A stretch of DNA of 64,000 nt from Corella eumyota (Eukaryota; Chordata; Ascidiacea; Phlebobranchia; Corellidae), in the NCBI GenBank assembly GCA_963082875.1, contig OY720102.1, positions 10,700,990-10,764,989 of the forward strand, written 5' to 3'. Below the pieces are notes generated by a model. It was given only the letters and a program-made list of their open reading frames with translations, was not told the DNA's origin and made no database searches. A program made the position numbers and the translations under genes. Shown here piece by piece: positions 55,527 through 64,000 of this stretch; position 1 is the first letter of the stretch, and every line of letters starts with the position of its first letter.

Positions 55527-56691
55527 TGTTTTGTTGGATTCTCGGAGCAGCTAGCGTGATTTAAATTAATTTTGTATTAAAACTGAAATAAAAATGCGTT
55601 ATCGGCTGGACTCAAACCTTCGCGGGCAGAGCCTAAAAGAAATCAAGTCTATACTAAGTTTTCTTCTCCGAGCAGCTAGCGCGATTTTAATTAATTAATA
55701 TCAATACATTTATTGTATGGGGGATATCCCATACAATTATTATTTTTTTAAAGAACGCAATAATTGTGTTAAAGTAATTTTAAATTCATCATCACAACAA
55801 GCAAAAATACTTACAACTAGATTAATTTGATAAATAAAATACGATTTAAAATCATTTGATCATTTTTAATATTAATCTCTATTAATAAATAAAGATAATC
55901 ATAAACATAAATTAATTAAGATTATCAACTAAATTATTAAACCAAATTTTATGTATTTAATTATTAGATAAACGTTTATCATTATTATTTTCCTTTTAAT
56001 TTAAAAGATTGCGGTTCGAGTCCACCTCGGGTCAAATATATAATCGTTTTTTTTTACAATTTTGCTTTGCAAATTTGATCTGTCGCGCAATCGGTTAGGG
56101 CGTTCAGCTGTTAGGAGAAATTTTGAAGGTTTAAGTCCACCAAGGGTCAAATTTATTTTGTTAAACATTTCTTTTATTATAATTTTGATCTTGCGTTATT
56201 TTTATTACCATGATAATGTTTTGCAAATTTAATAAAAATGTCGCGAATCAGTTGTTGTTGTGTTAAAATGGTTGGCGCATTTGGCTATTAACCGAAATGT
56301 CAACCCAGAGATAAAAATAGTTTTCTTTAGATTTAAAATATTTCCTTTGCAAATTTGTTTTAAACTCTTTTCACATGGAACCTCTAACTTTGTTTTTGTG
56401 GAATTAAACCATTATTTTAACGATTCATTTTAGCTTTTTATAAAAGGCTAATGTTTGTTTTAATGACAAAGGGCAATTTCGTTCTACTGAACAGAAGCCA
56501 CTCAATAAACATGGATTTAGACATTACTTAATTTAGCGTTTAATTTTAAAGAAAATTAGACAGAATTTTATATTCTTGTAAACAACCGACAACTAAAGGC
56601 AGTTATTAACTAATAAATTTACTACACTCTATTTTTAACATAACTTATCTTGGAGACAATATCAAACATCGGTGGTAAAGTTTATGCTTGG

Positions 56692-56741
56692 GATTTCTGG
56701 TTTTCACCCAGACGGCCCGGCTTCGATTTCCGGTGTAGAAA
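56692..56741 (+). tRNA. tRNA-Glu (TTC)-like, 3-prime part
   Basis: Copy of 54709-54758 in unit 2, with a better T-arm start (cggcccggcttcgatt). Confidence 0.6.
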
Positions 56742-56882
56742 TAGTTTTTTTATTTTCGACGTGCGTTTTAACGTTATGATGCATAGATCGTTCAATTTGG
56801 GAGTTTTCAACAAGAATTTAAATATTAAAATACTTTATTTTAAATACATTTGTTTGTAACGACATAACTGACTTTCTTTAAA

Positions 56883-56953
56883 GGCATTATAACATAGTGT
56901 TAAAGCGCCTGTCTAGTAAAAAGGAGGTCCTGGGATCGATCACCACTAGCGCC
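56883..56953 (+). tRNA. tRNA-Thr (AGT)-like
   Basis: Copy of 54900-54970 in unit 2 with minor changes. The anticodon AGT is kept. Confidence 0.6.
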
Positions 56954-57109
56954 TAATTATTTACCGAACGACCAGTAAAAGTTTTTTTTTATGAAGGTAC
57001 CGTCCAACGATATTCACCGAACAATGTTACTTATTTTTATATGGAAAAACTCTTTGTTCCCTTTAAGACAGCTAGCGTGATTTTAGTTAAAAAATTAGTA
57101 AAAAAAATC

Positions 57110-57191
57110 CGTTGTCGACAGGGTTCGAACCTTCGCGGGCAAAGCGCAAATGATATCAAGTCGATTGCCTTAAGGAATCGGCCACGCCAAC
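57110..57191 (-). tRNA. tRNA-Ser (TGA)-like pseudogene
   Basis: Copy of 55136-55217 in unit 2. Confidence 0.6.
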
Positions 57192-57267
57192 TCGTATTTT
57201 GGATTCTCGGAGCAGCCAGCGTGATGCAATCAAATTATTTAAAGTTTTATTAAAACATAAAATAAAG

Positions 57268-57338
57268 CGTTGGCATGAGACGAAACTGTGCGGGCAGAGC
57301 CTCAAAGAACTCAAACCTATAGCTTCGGCCACGACAAC
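57268..57338 (-). tRNA. tRNA-Ser-derived pseudogene
   Basis: Copy of 55294-55364 in unit 2. Confidence 0.55.
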
Positions 57339-57418
57339 TCTAATGTTCCATTCTCGGAGCACCTTGCGTGATTTTAATTAGTTAATTAAATTTGTATTTA
57401 AACTAAAATTAAATAATG

Positions 57419-57500
57419 CGTTGTCGGCAGGATTCGAACCTGCGCGGGCAGAGCCCAATAGATTTCAAGTTTATCGCCTTAACCACTCGGCCACGACAAC
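57419..57500 (-). tRNA. tRNA-Ser (TGA)
   Basis: Copy of 55445-55526 with one change in the anticodon stem (ataaa for ataga) that breaks a pair. Otherwise intact. Confidence 0.88.
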
Positions 57501-58511
57501 TGTTATGTTGGATTCTCGGAGCAGCTAGCGTGATTTAAATTAATTTTGTAATAAAACTGAAATAAAAATGCGTTATCGGCTGGACTCGAACCTTCGCGGG
57601 CAGAGCCTAAAAGAAATCAAGTCTATACTAAGTTTTCTTCTCCGAGCAGCTAGCGCGATTTTAATTAATTAATATCAATATAATTATTGTATGGGGGATA
57701 TCCCATACAATTATTATTTTTTTAAAGAACGCAATAATTGTGTCAAAGTAATTTTAAATTCATCATCACAACAAACAAAAATACTTACAACTAGATTTAT
57801 TTGATAAATAAAATACGATTTAAAATCATTTGATCATTTTTAAAATTAATCTCTATCAATAAATAAAGATATTCATAAACATAAATTAATTAAGATTATC
57901 AACTAAATTATTAAATCAAATTTTATGTATTTAATTATTAGATAAATGTTTATCATTATTATTTTCTTTTTAATTTAAAAGATTGCGGTTCGAGTCCACC
58001 TCGGGTCAAATATATAATCGTTTTTTTTTTTACACTTTTGCTTTGCAAATTTGATAGAAATGTCGCAAATCAGTGGTTTCTGTGTCGCAATCATTGGCGC
58101 GTTTAGTTCTTTAACCGAAAAGTTGGAGGTTCGACCCCCCCAAGAATGAAACTAGTTTTTTCTCATTTTTATTAATATAATTTTGCTTTGCAAATTTAAT
58201 AGAAGTGTCGCGAATTAGTCGTATTTGTGTCGCAATAGATTGGCGCGTTTTGCTCTTAACCGAAAGGTTGAAGGTTCGGGCCCATTCATGAACGAAATAT
58301 ATTATTACATTTTTATTATATTAATTTTGCTTTGCAAATTCAAAAAATTGAAAAGCGAAATAATCGTCTTTGTCGCGCAATCGGTTAGGGCGTTCAGCTG
58401 TTAGAAGAAAGTTTGAAGGTTTAAGTCCACCCAGGGTCAAATTTATTTTGTTACATTTTTAATATTATAATTTTGATCTTCATATTTAGACCAAGTGTGA
58501 CAAAAAATGTC

Positions 58512-58585
58512 GTCTCTATGGCGCAATCAGTTAGCGAGTTCGTCTGTTAACCGAAAGGTTGGTTGTTCGAGTCCACCCAAGGTCA
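58512..58585 (+). tRNA. tRNA-Asn (GTT)-like, degenerate acceptor
   Basis: gtctctatggcgcaatcagt, loop with GTT, T arm gttgttcgagtccac. The 3-prime acceptor ccaaggtc pairs poorly. Same variant at 59797 and 28647. Confidence 0.6.
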
Positions 58586-58657
58586 AATATATTTTGTTAC
58601 ATTTTTATTATTATAATTTTAATCTTTAGATTCAATCCAAGTGTAACAATGAATGTC

Positions 58658-58731
58658 GTCTCTGTGGCGCAATCGGTTAGCGCGTTCTGCTGTTAACCGA
58701 AAGGTTGGTGGTTCAAGACCACCCAGGGACG
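58658..58731 (+). tRNA. tRNA-Asn (GTT)
   Basis: 74 nt, acceptor gtctctg/cagggac, D arm gcgcaatcggttagcgc, anticodon loop ctgttaa with GTT, T arm ggtggttcaagaccacc. One mismatch in the anticodon stem (ttctg). T6 run after the gene. Likely functional or recent. Confidence 0.85.
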
Positions 58732-59796
58732 AATTTTTTCTTTGCTTCATTTTTATTACCATAATAATGTTTTACAAATTTCATAAAAATGTCGCGAATC
58801 AGTTGTTGTTGTGTTGCAATGGTTGGCGCATTCGGCTATTAACTATTAACTTCCATTAAATCAATCATCTGATTTTGAATTTATAAAATTATTTTCGTCT
58901 TTTAAAGATGTTTAAAAAAAGCTGGTGATGCACATGTTAACGTTTGTAAAACTGATTTAATATATTTATATTGAAAAGGGTGATATCGCATACAATTATT
59001 TTTTTTTAAAGAACGCAATAATTATGTCAAAGTAATTTTAAATTCATCATCACAACAAGCAAAAATACTTACAACTAGATTTATTTGATAAATAAAATAC
59101 GATTTAAAATCATTTAATCATTTTTAAAATTAATCTCTATTATTAAATAAAGATAATCCATAAACATTAATTAATTAAGATTATCAACTAAATTATTAAA
59201 TCAAATTTTATGTATTTAATTATTAGATAAATGTTTATCATTATTATTTTCTATTTAATTTAAAAGATTGCGGTTTGAGTCCACCCAGGGTCAAATATAT
59301 AATCGTATTTTTTTTACAATTTTGCTTTGCAAATTTGATAGAAATGTTGCAAATCGGTCGTTTCTGTGTCACAATCATTGGCGCGTTTAGCTCTTTAACC
59401 GAAAGGTTGGAGGTTCGAGCCCGCCCAAGGACGAAACTATTTTTTTCTCATTTTTATTATCATTGTAATTTTGCTTTGCAAATTTAGTAGAAATGTCGCG
59501 AATTAGTCGTATTTGTGTCGCAATAGATTGGCGCGTTTTGCTCTTAACCGAAAGGTTGAAGGTTCGGGCCCATTCATGAACGAAATATATTATTACATTT
59601 TTATTATATTAATTTTCTTTGCAAATTCAAACAAAGTGGGCGAAATAATCGTCTCTGTCGCGCAATCGGTAAGGGCGTTCAGCTGTTAGGAGAAAGTTTG
59701 AAGGTTTAAGTCCACCCAGGGCCAAATTTATTTTGTTACATTTTTATTATTATAATTTTGATCTCCAAATTTAGACCAAGTGTGGCAAAAAATGTC

Positions 59797-59870
59797 GTCT
59801 CTATGGCGCAATCAGTTAGCGAGTTCGTCTGTTAACCGAAAGGTTGGTTGTTCGAGTCCACCCAACGTCA
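59797..59870 (+). tRNA. tRNA-Asn (GTT)-like, degenerate acceptor
   Basis: Copy of 58512-58585 in unit 4. Confidence 0.6.
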
Positions 59871-59942
59871 AATATATTTTGTTACATTTTTATTATTATA
59901 ATTTTAATCTTCAGATTCAATCCAAGTGTAGCAATGAATGTC

Positions 59943-59948
59943 GTCTCT

Positions 59949-59992
<44 letters not shown>

Positions 59993-60016
59993 ATGGTTCA
60001 AGCCCACCCAGGGACG
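59943..60016 (+). tRNA. tRNA-Asn (GTT)
   Basis: 74 nt, acceptor gtctctg/cagggac perfect, anticodon arm ttcggctgttaaccgaa with GTT, T arm gatggttcaagcccacc with one weak pair, discriminator G, and a T6 run just after. Closest to the canonical eukaryotic Asn gene in the window. Confidence 0.92.
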
Positions 60017-61551
60017 AATTTTTTGTTTGCTTCATTTTTATTACCATAATAATGTTTTGCAAATTTCATAAAAATGTCGCGAATCAGTTGGGTTGCAATG
60101 GTTGGCGCATTTGGCTATTAACTATTAACTTCCATTAAATCAATCATCTGATTTTGAATTTATAAAATTATTTCCGTTTTTTAAAAGTGTTTAAAAAAAG
60201 CTGGTGATGCACATGTTAACGTTTGTAAAACTGTTTTAATATATTTATATTGAAAAGAGTGATATCCCATACAATTATTTTTTTTTTAAAGAATGCAATA
60301 ATTGTGTCAAAGTAATTTTAAATTCATCATCACAACAAGCAAAGATACTTACAACTAGATTTATTTAATAAATAAAATACGATTTAAAATCATTTATTCA
60401 TTTTTAAAATTAATCTCTATTAATAAATGAAGATAATCATGAACTAATTAATTAAGATTATCAACTAAATTATTAAATCAAATTTTATGTATTTAATTAT
60501 TAGATAAATGTTTATCATTATTATTTTCTATTTAATTAAAAAGATTGCGGTTCGAGTCCACCCAGGGTCAAATATATAATCGTCTTATTTTTACAATTTT
60601 GCTTTGCAAATTTGATAAAAATGTTGCAAATCGGTCGTTTCTGTGTCACAATCATTGGCGCGTTAGCTCTTTAACCGAAAGGTTGGAGGTTCGAGCCCGC
60701 ACAAGGACGAAACTAGTTTTTTCTCATTTTTATTATCATTATAATTTTGCTTTGCAAATTTAGTAGAAATGTCGCGAATTAGTCGTATTTGTGTCGCAAT
60801 AGATTGGCGCGTTTTGCTCTTAACCGAAAGGTTGAAAGTTCGGGCCCATTCATGAACGAAATATATTATTACATTTTTATTATATTAATTTGCTTTGCAA
60901 ATTCAAACAAAGTGGGCAAAATAATCGTCTCCGTCGCGCAATCGGTTAGGGCGTTCAGCTGTTAGGAGAAAGTTTGAAGGTTTAAGTCCACCCAGGGTCA
61001 AATTTATTTTGTTAAACATTTCTTTTATTATAATTTTGATCTTGCTTCATTTTTATTACCATAATAATGTTTTGCAAATTTAATAAAAATGTCGCGAATC
61101 AGTTGTTGTTGTGTTGCAATGGTTGGCGCATTTGGCTATTAACCGAAAGGCCAACCCAGAGATAAAAATAGTTTTCTTTATATTTAAAATATTTTCTTTG
61201 CAAATTTGTTTAAAACTCTTTACACATGGAACCTCCAACTTCGTTTTTCTGGAATTAAACCATTATTTTAACGATTCATTTTAGCTTTTGATTAAAGGCA
61301 AATGTTTGTTTTAAAGACGAAGGGCAATTTCGTTCTACTGAACAGAAGCCACTCAATAAACATGGATTTGAACATTACTTAATTTAGCGTTTAATTTTGA
61401 AAGAAATTAGACAGAATTTTATATTCTTGTAAACAACCGACAACTAAAGGCAGTTATTAATTAATAAATTTACAACACTCCATTTTTAACAAAACTTATC
61501 TTAGAAACAATATCAAACATCGGTGGTAAAGTTTATGCTTGTCAAGCTTGG

Positions 61552-61601
61552 GATTTCTGGTTTTCACCCAGACGGTTCGGCTTCGATTTCCGGTGTAGAA
61601 A
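61552..61601 (+). tRNA. tRNA-Glu (TTC)-like, 3-prime part
   Basis: Copy of 54709-54758 in unit 5. Confidence 0.6.
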
Positions 61602-61756
61602 TAGTTTTTTTTATTTTCGACGTGCGTTTTAACGTTATGATGCATAGATCATTCAATTTGGGAGTTTTCAACAAGAATTTAAATATTAAAATACTTTATT
61701 TTATTTTAAATACATTTGTTTGTAACGACATAACTGATACATTGACTTTCTTTAAA

Positions 61757-61827
61757 GGCATTATAACATAGTGTTAAAGCGCCTGCCTAGTAAAAAGGTG
61801 GTCCTGGGATCGATCCCCATTAGCGTC
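61757..61827 (+). tRNA. tRNA-Thr (AGT)-like
   Basis: Copy of 54900-54970 in unit 5. The last base pair region is changed to gcgtc. Confidence 0.55.
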
Positions 61828-61976
61828 AATCATTTACCGCACGACCAGTAAAAGTTTTTTAATGAAGGTACTGTCCAACGATATCCACCGAACAACGTTA
61901 CTTATTTTTATGTGGAAAAACTCTTTGTTTCCTTTAAGACAGCTAGGGTGATTTTAGTTAAAAAATTAAAAAAACT

Positions 61977-62058
61977 CGTTGTCGGCAGGATTCGAATATG
62001 TGCGGACAGCGCCTAAAACATTGTAAGTCTATTGCCTTAACCACTCGGCCACGACAAC
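61977..62058 (-). tRNA. tRNA-Ser body with shifted anticodon (TAC), likely pseudogene
   Basis: Minus strand: acceptor gttgtcg/cgacaac perfect, D arm ggccgagtggttaaggc, loop cttacaa with TAC, variable arm present, T loop ttcgaatc. The anticodon stem is imperfect. Inverted relative of 27606-27686 with the same anticodon. Confidence 0.62.
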
Positions 62059-62153
62059 TGTTTTGTTTACTTTTCAAGGTAACTTTAATTAATTTTGTAT
62101 TTAAAATTGTATTTATTTAATTAAATTTGTAATTAAAAAATGCAAAAAAAATG

Positions 62154-62235
62154 CGTTTTCGGCAGGATTTGAACTTGTGCCTGCAGAGCTGAATAGGTTC
62201 CTTTTTGATAGCCTTAACCAATAGGTCACGACAAC
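62154..62235 (-). tRNA. tRNA-Ser-derived pseudogene
   Basis: Inverted relative of 27440-27521. Anticodon arm lost. Confidence 0.55.
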
Positions 62236-63365
62236 TCTTGCTTTTCCTTCTTAAAACAGCTAGCGTGATTTTATTCAATTATTTAAATGCTTGTCCCATG
62301 GCATTGTCATTTTTTAATGGTTTTTGTGTTTTAATTATTTTTATTGGTTAAGTGTAGATTTTGGTACCAATAAGCTAGGTATTTACAGTAATATGTGTAG
62401 ATATGCAGTTTCTTAACAGTTATAATTGCTGTTATTCTTTTGACCGTTTCTAACAACCAACAACTAACTTTGTTTCTATTTGAATAAGGTATATATGCTA
62501 TTTGCATAATTTTTAAAAACAGAATTTAATAAAATTTTGCTGAACAAATTGTCAAATTTTAAACAAACGAATGTTAAATTTTAACATTTTTTATCGAATT
62601 TTAATCAAACGAATCTTATTTGTAGACTAACAATTAATAAAGTTAAAAGAAAAAAGGCATATTGTTCGTAGGCCAATAGACATTCTTTGTTACAACTCAA
62701 GTTGTAGGATCACATCTGTAAAACTTCATATATGTTTAATAAATGAGCAAAAGTGATAAAAATTCGAATTGCTGGTTGTGGGTAGATGGCCAGCTGCAAA
62801 TATTTGTTGCAACTTTTACATTAATTTACTTTTGTTAATAAAGTGATTTAAAATAATTTTTGTCGCAATTACAAAAATAATTATGGTTACTAAATTAAAG
62901 GTTTTGCAATATAATAACAGTTTTATATATCTAATCGTGTTATTTAAATAAATTTCAGCAAACAAACACGCATCGATGTCGTATAATATAATCAAACTAA
63001 ATTTAAAAGCAAAATATTTACATTATTTTTTAGTAATCAAGCAAGTATTTAAGCATAATTTCACGAAGCCCAATCACTACTTTAACCTAATCTAATTGTT
63101 TATTTTTGTTTTATTAATTTTGAAATGATTTAAAAAAAATTAGGCAAGGGTCACCCTTTCCTATGCAAAAAGGTACAAATTTTTTGCCCTTTTATATAAC
63201 GTCACAATGCCATTGTGAAATGAAACCGACTTTATCAATTGCATCGTGTGATTCAATTAGCAACCGTAACTCTGTGTGTGATGAAAAGTGAACAAATAAA
63301 TATGTCTTAAGCATAAATAAGTATTTCACGTACTTAAAGTAGGAACAAATTTGCTAAATGAAATA

Positions 63366-63438
63366 CGAGCGCGCCAGGACTCGAACCTGGAATCTTCTGC
63401 TCCGTAGGCAGACGCGTTATCCATTGCGCCACGCACCC
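63366..63438 (-). tRNA. tRNA-Arg (ACG)
   Basis: Minus-strand counterpart of 24981-25053, apparently identical over the 73-nt gene. Acceptor, D, anticodon (ACG) and T arms are all intact. Confidence 0.95.
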
Positions 63439-63883
63439 GCAATGTCCAATTTGATAAATAATATTTTCTTAATCAAAACTTTAAAAATGCTAAGTCGGTC
63501 CAAACAACATGGATTTGGACTTCAAAGTAAATTTAGTGTTAATTTTTTTTAAATAGTCGGAATCTCATATTCTTGTACACAACCAATCTTTAAGAACAAT
63601 CAAAATTATTAAATTTGCTACTTGTGCAAAAACATTGCACAGAATATCAAGAAAAAAGTACAAAAAACTATTAAAATTTAGTCGACTTTTTTTACATTCG
63701 CGAGTTAGAATTTGCATAAGCTATTAATTACAGTCGAAAGATAAACAAAAGCCTAATTTAACATAAACGTCAGGTTAGGTTTACAAATCTTCGTGGAGTT
63801 TAAAATTTAACGTATTATTTTAAAGTAATCAGAAAAAATTATTTTAAAATAACTACCAACTTCATTATAGTAAAATAATATTA

Positions 63884-63954
63884 GGCGTTTCTGGGGATTG
63901 AACCCAGGATCTCCTGTTTACGGGACAGACGCTTCATCACTAAGCATAAAAGCC
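63884..63954 (-). tRNA. tRNA-Thr (CGT)
   Basis: Minus strand: anticodon arm ctgtcccgtaaacag with CGT, T arm ctgggttcaatccccag. The acceptor has one mismatch and the D arm is slightly altered. Inverted relative of 22845-22915. Confidence 0.7.
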
Positions 63955-64000
63955 TCGGTAACTAAATGATTAAAATACTGATTCGATTCAAAAGTTTTTT

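Larger units (their letters stand above)
53417..55721 (+). repeat. tRNA higher-order repeat unit 1 (long form, 2305 bp)
   Basis: Starts at ggatatcccatacaattatt. Contents in order: T-arm scrap near 53700; Asn-derived cassettes near 53790, 53945, 54085 and 54250 (decayed; loops altered); spacer shared with 28.1-28.4 kb; Glu-like 54709-54758; Thr-AGT-like 54900-54970; Ser-like on minus at 55136, 55294, 55445 (intact) and a truncated one near 55600. Confidence 0.88.
55722..57696 (+). repeat. tRNA higher-order repeat unit 2 (long form, 1975 bp)
   Basis: Near-identical to unit 1 but lacks about 330 bp: the join aatttgatctgtcgcgcaat at 56070-56090 fuses the opening block with the fourth Asn-like cassette, removing two or three cassettes, as expected from recombination between cassette repeats. 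Holds Glu-like 56692, Thr-like 56883, and Ser copies at 57110, 57268 and 57419. Confidence 0.88.
57697..58979 (+). repeat. tRNA higher-order repeat unit 3 (short form, 1283 bp)
   Basis: Opening block as in the other units, then Asn-derived cassettes near 58080, 58225, 58370, 58512 and 58658 (intact-like) and a truncated one near 58790, each followed by a spacer with tttgctttgcaaatt or a relative, spaced about 145 bp. Lacks the Glu, Thr and Ser part of the long form. Confidence 0.88.
58980..60259 (+). repeat. tRNA higher-order repeat unit 4 (short form, 1280 bp)
   Basis: Near-identical to unit 3 in length and order. Cassettes near 59365, 59500, 59655, 59797, 59943 (intact) and a truncated one near 60080. 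Confidence 0.88.
60260..62060 (+). repeat. tRNA higher-order repeat unit 5 (long form, end diffuse)
   Basis: Opening block, Asn-derived cassettes near 60640, 60780, 60930 and a truncated one near 61100, the 28.1-kb-type spacer (61205-61465), Glu-like 61552, Thr-like 61757, then the Ser-like gene at 61977, after which it runs into the mirror of the left arm. Confidence 0.82.
62240..64000. repeat. Right arm of the large inverted repeat
   Basis: Reverse complement of parts of 22795-27420: 62240-62945 matches 26630-27420, 62960-63060 matches about 26050-26170, 63100-63440 matches 24960-25310, and 63480-64000 matches 22795-23300. Compared with the left arm it lacks the Leu-tRNA segment, about 0.7 kb near 25.3-26.0 kb, and 1.6 kb at 23.3-24.9 kb. 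It continues beyond the window. Confidence 0.88.

Noticed and set aside
55182-57381. Open frames on both strands around 55.2-55.4 and 57.2-57.4 kb
   Set aside because: They overlap Ser-tRNA copies and are repeated only because the units are repeated.
58653-60138. Open frames such as MSSLWRNRLARSAVNRKV repeated in the array
   Set aside because: They are translations of tRNA-Asn sequence (tctctgtggcgcaatcggtt), not proteins.
53417-62060. CRISPR-like array of regular repeats
   Set aside because: The regularly spaced units are tRNA-derived cassettes of about 145 bp in a eukaryotic genome, without short identical repeats and unique spacers.

Overview
The window is AT-rich nuclear DNA from an animal, most likely an invertebrate. 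Evidence for this is spliced genes with GT/AG introns, eukaryotic tRNA genes (including a tRNA-Leu with an anticodon-loop intron), and animal-type transposons: Helitron, P/THAP, PIF-Harbinger, hAT, FLYWCH/MULE-like, BEL/Pao, LTR and Polinton relics. The sequence does not fix the species. I found no ordinary host protein gene that I would defend. Nearly everything recognisable is a mobile element or a tRNA gene.

Left part (1-22.4 kb): a decayed Helitron (1 to about 7.4 kb, left end outside the window) carries a Rep HUH domain and a PIF1-type helicase. A short, young-looking LTR element (2075-4354) sits cleanly inside its Rep domain. From 9.5 to 19.7 kb lie two P-element-like units on the minus strand. 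The first is split by a 5.95-kb PIF/Harbinger element (12350-18299) that still has both of its genes, and a complete-looking hAT element (15334-17664, 588-aa uncut transposase, perfect 8-bp target duplication) sits inside that. A Polinton-type integrase fossil lies at 21.5-22.3 kb.

Middle part (22.4-52.4 kb): a first tRNA cluster (Thr, Arg, Leu, Ser, Asn and relatives) covers 22.8-28.8 kb. A second complete-looking hAT element (about 30.24-34.32 kb, four coding exons, about 698 aa) splits a FLYWCH/MULE-like gene. BEL/Pao, ZBED-type hAT, Harbinger and PIF1-helicase fragments follow. A 117-bp perfect hairpin lies at 43.6 kb. An inverted pair of tRNA-Leu genes (46.96 and 48.2 kb) carries different anticodons. 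A 589-bp deletion derivative of the second hAT lies at 49.9 kb, and a pyrimidine-rich minisatellite of about 49 bp period at 50.9-51.7 kb.

Right part (52.4-64 kb): the tRNA region returns in inverted orientation and is amplified. Five tandem higher-order units of 1.28-2.3 kb (53.4-62 kb) each hold a series of tRNA-derived cassettes (Asn, and in the long form also Glu, Thr and Ser). Beyond them, 62-64 kb mirrors 22.8-27.5 kb. This large, internally tandem, inverted tRNA array, with intact, shifted-anticodon and decayed copies side by side, is the most unusual structure in the window.
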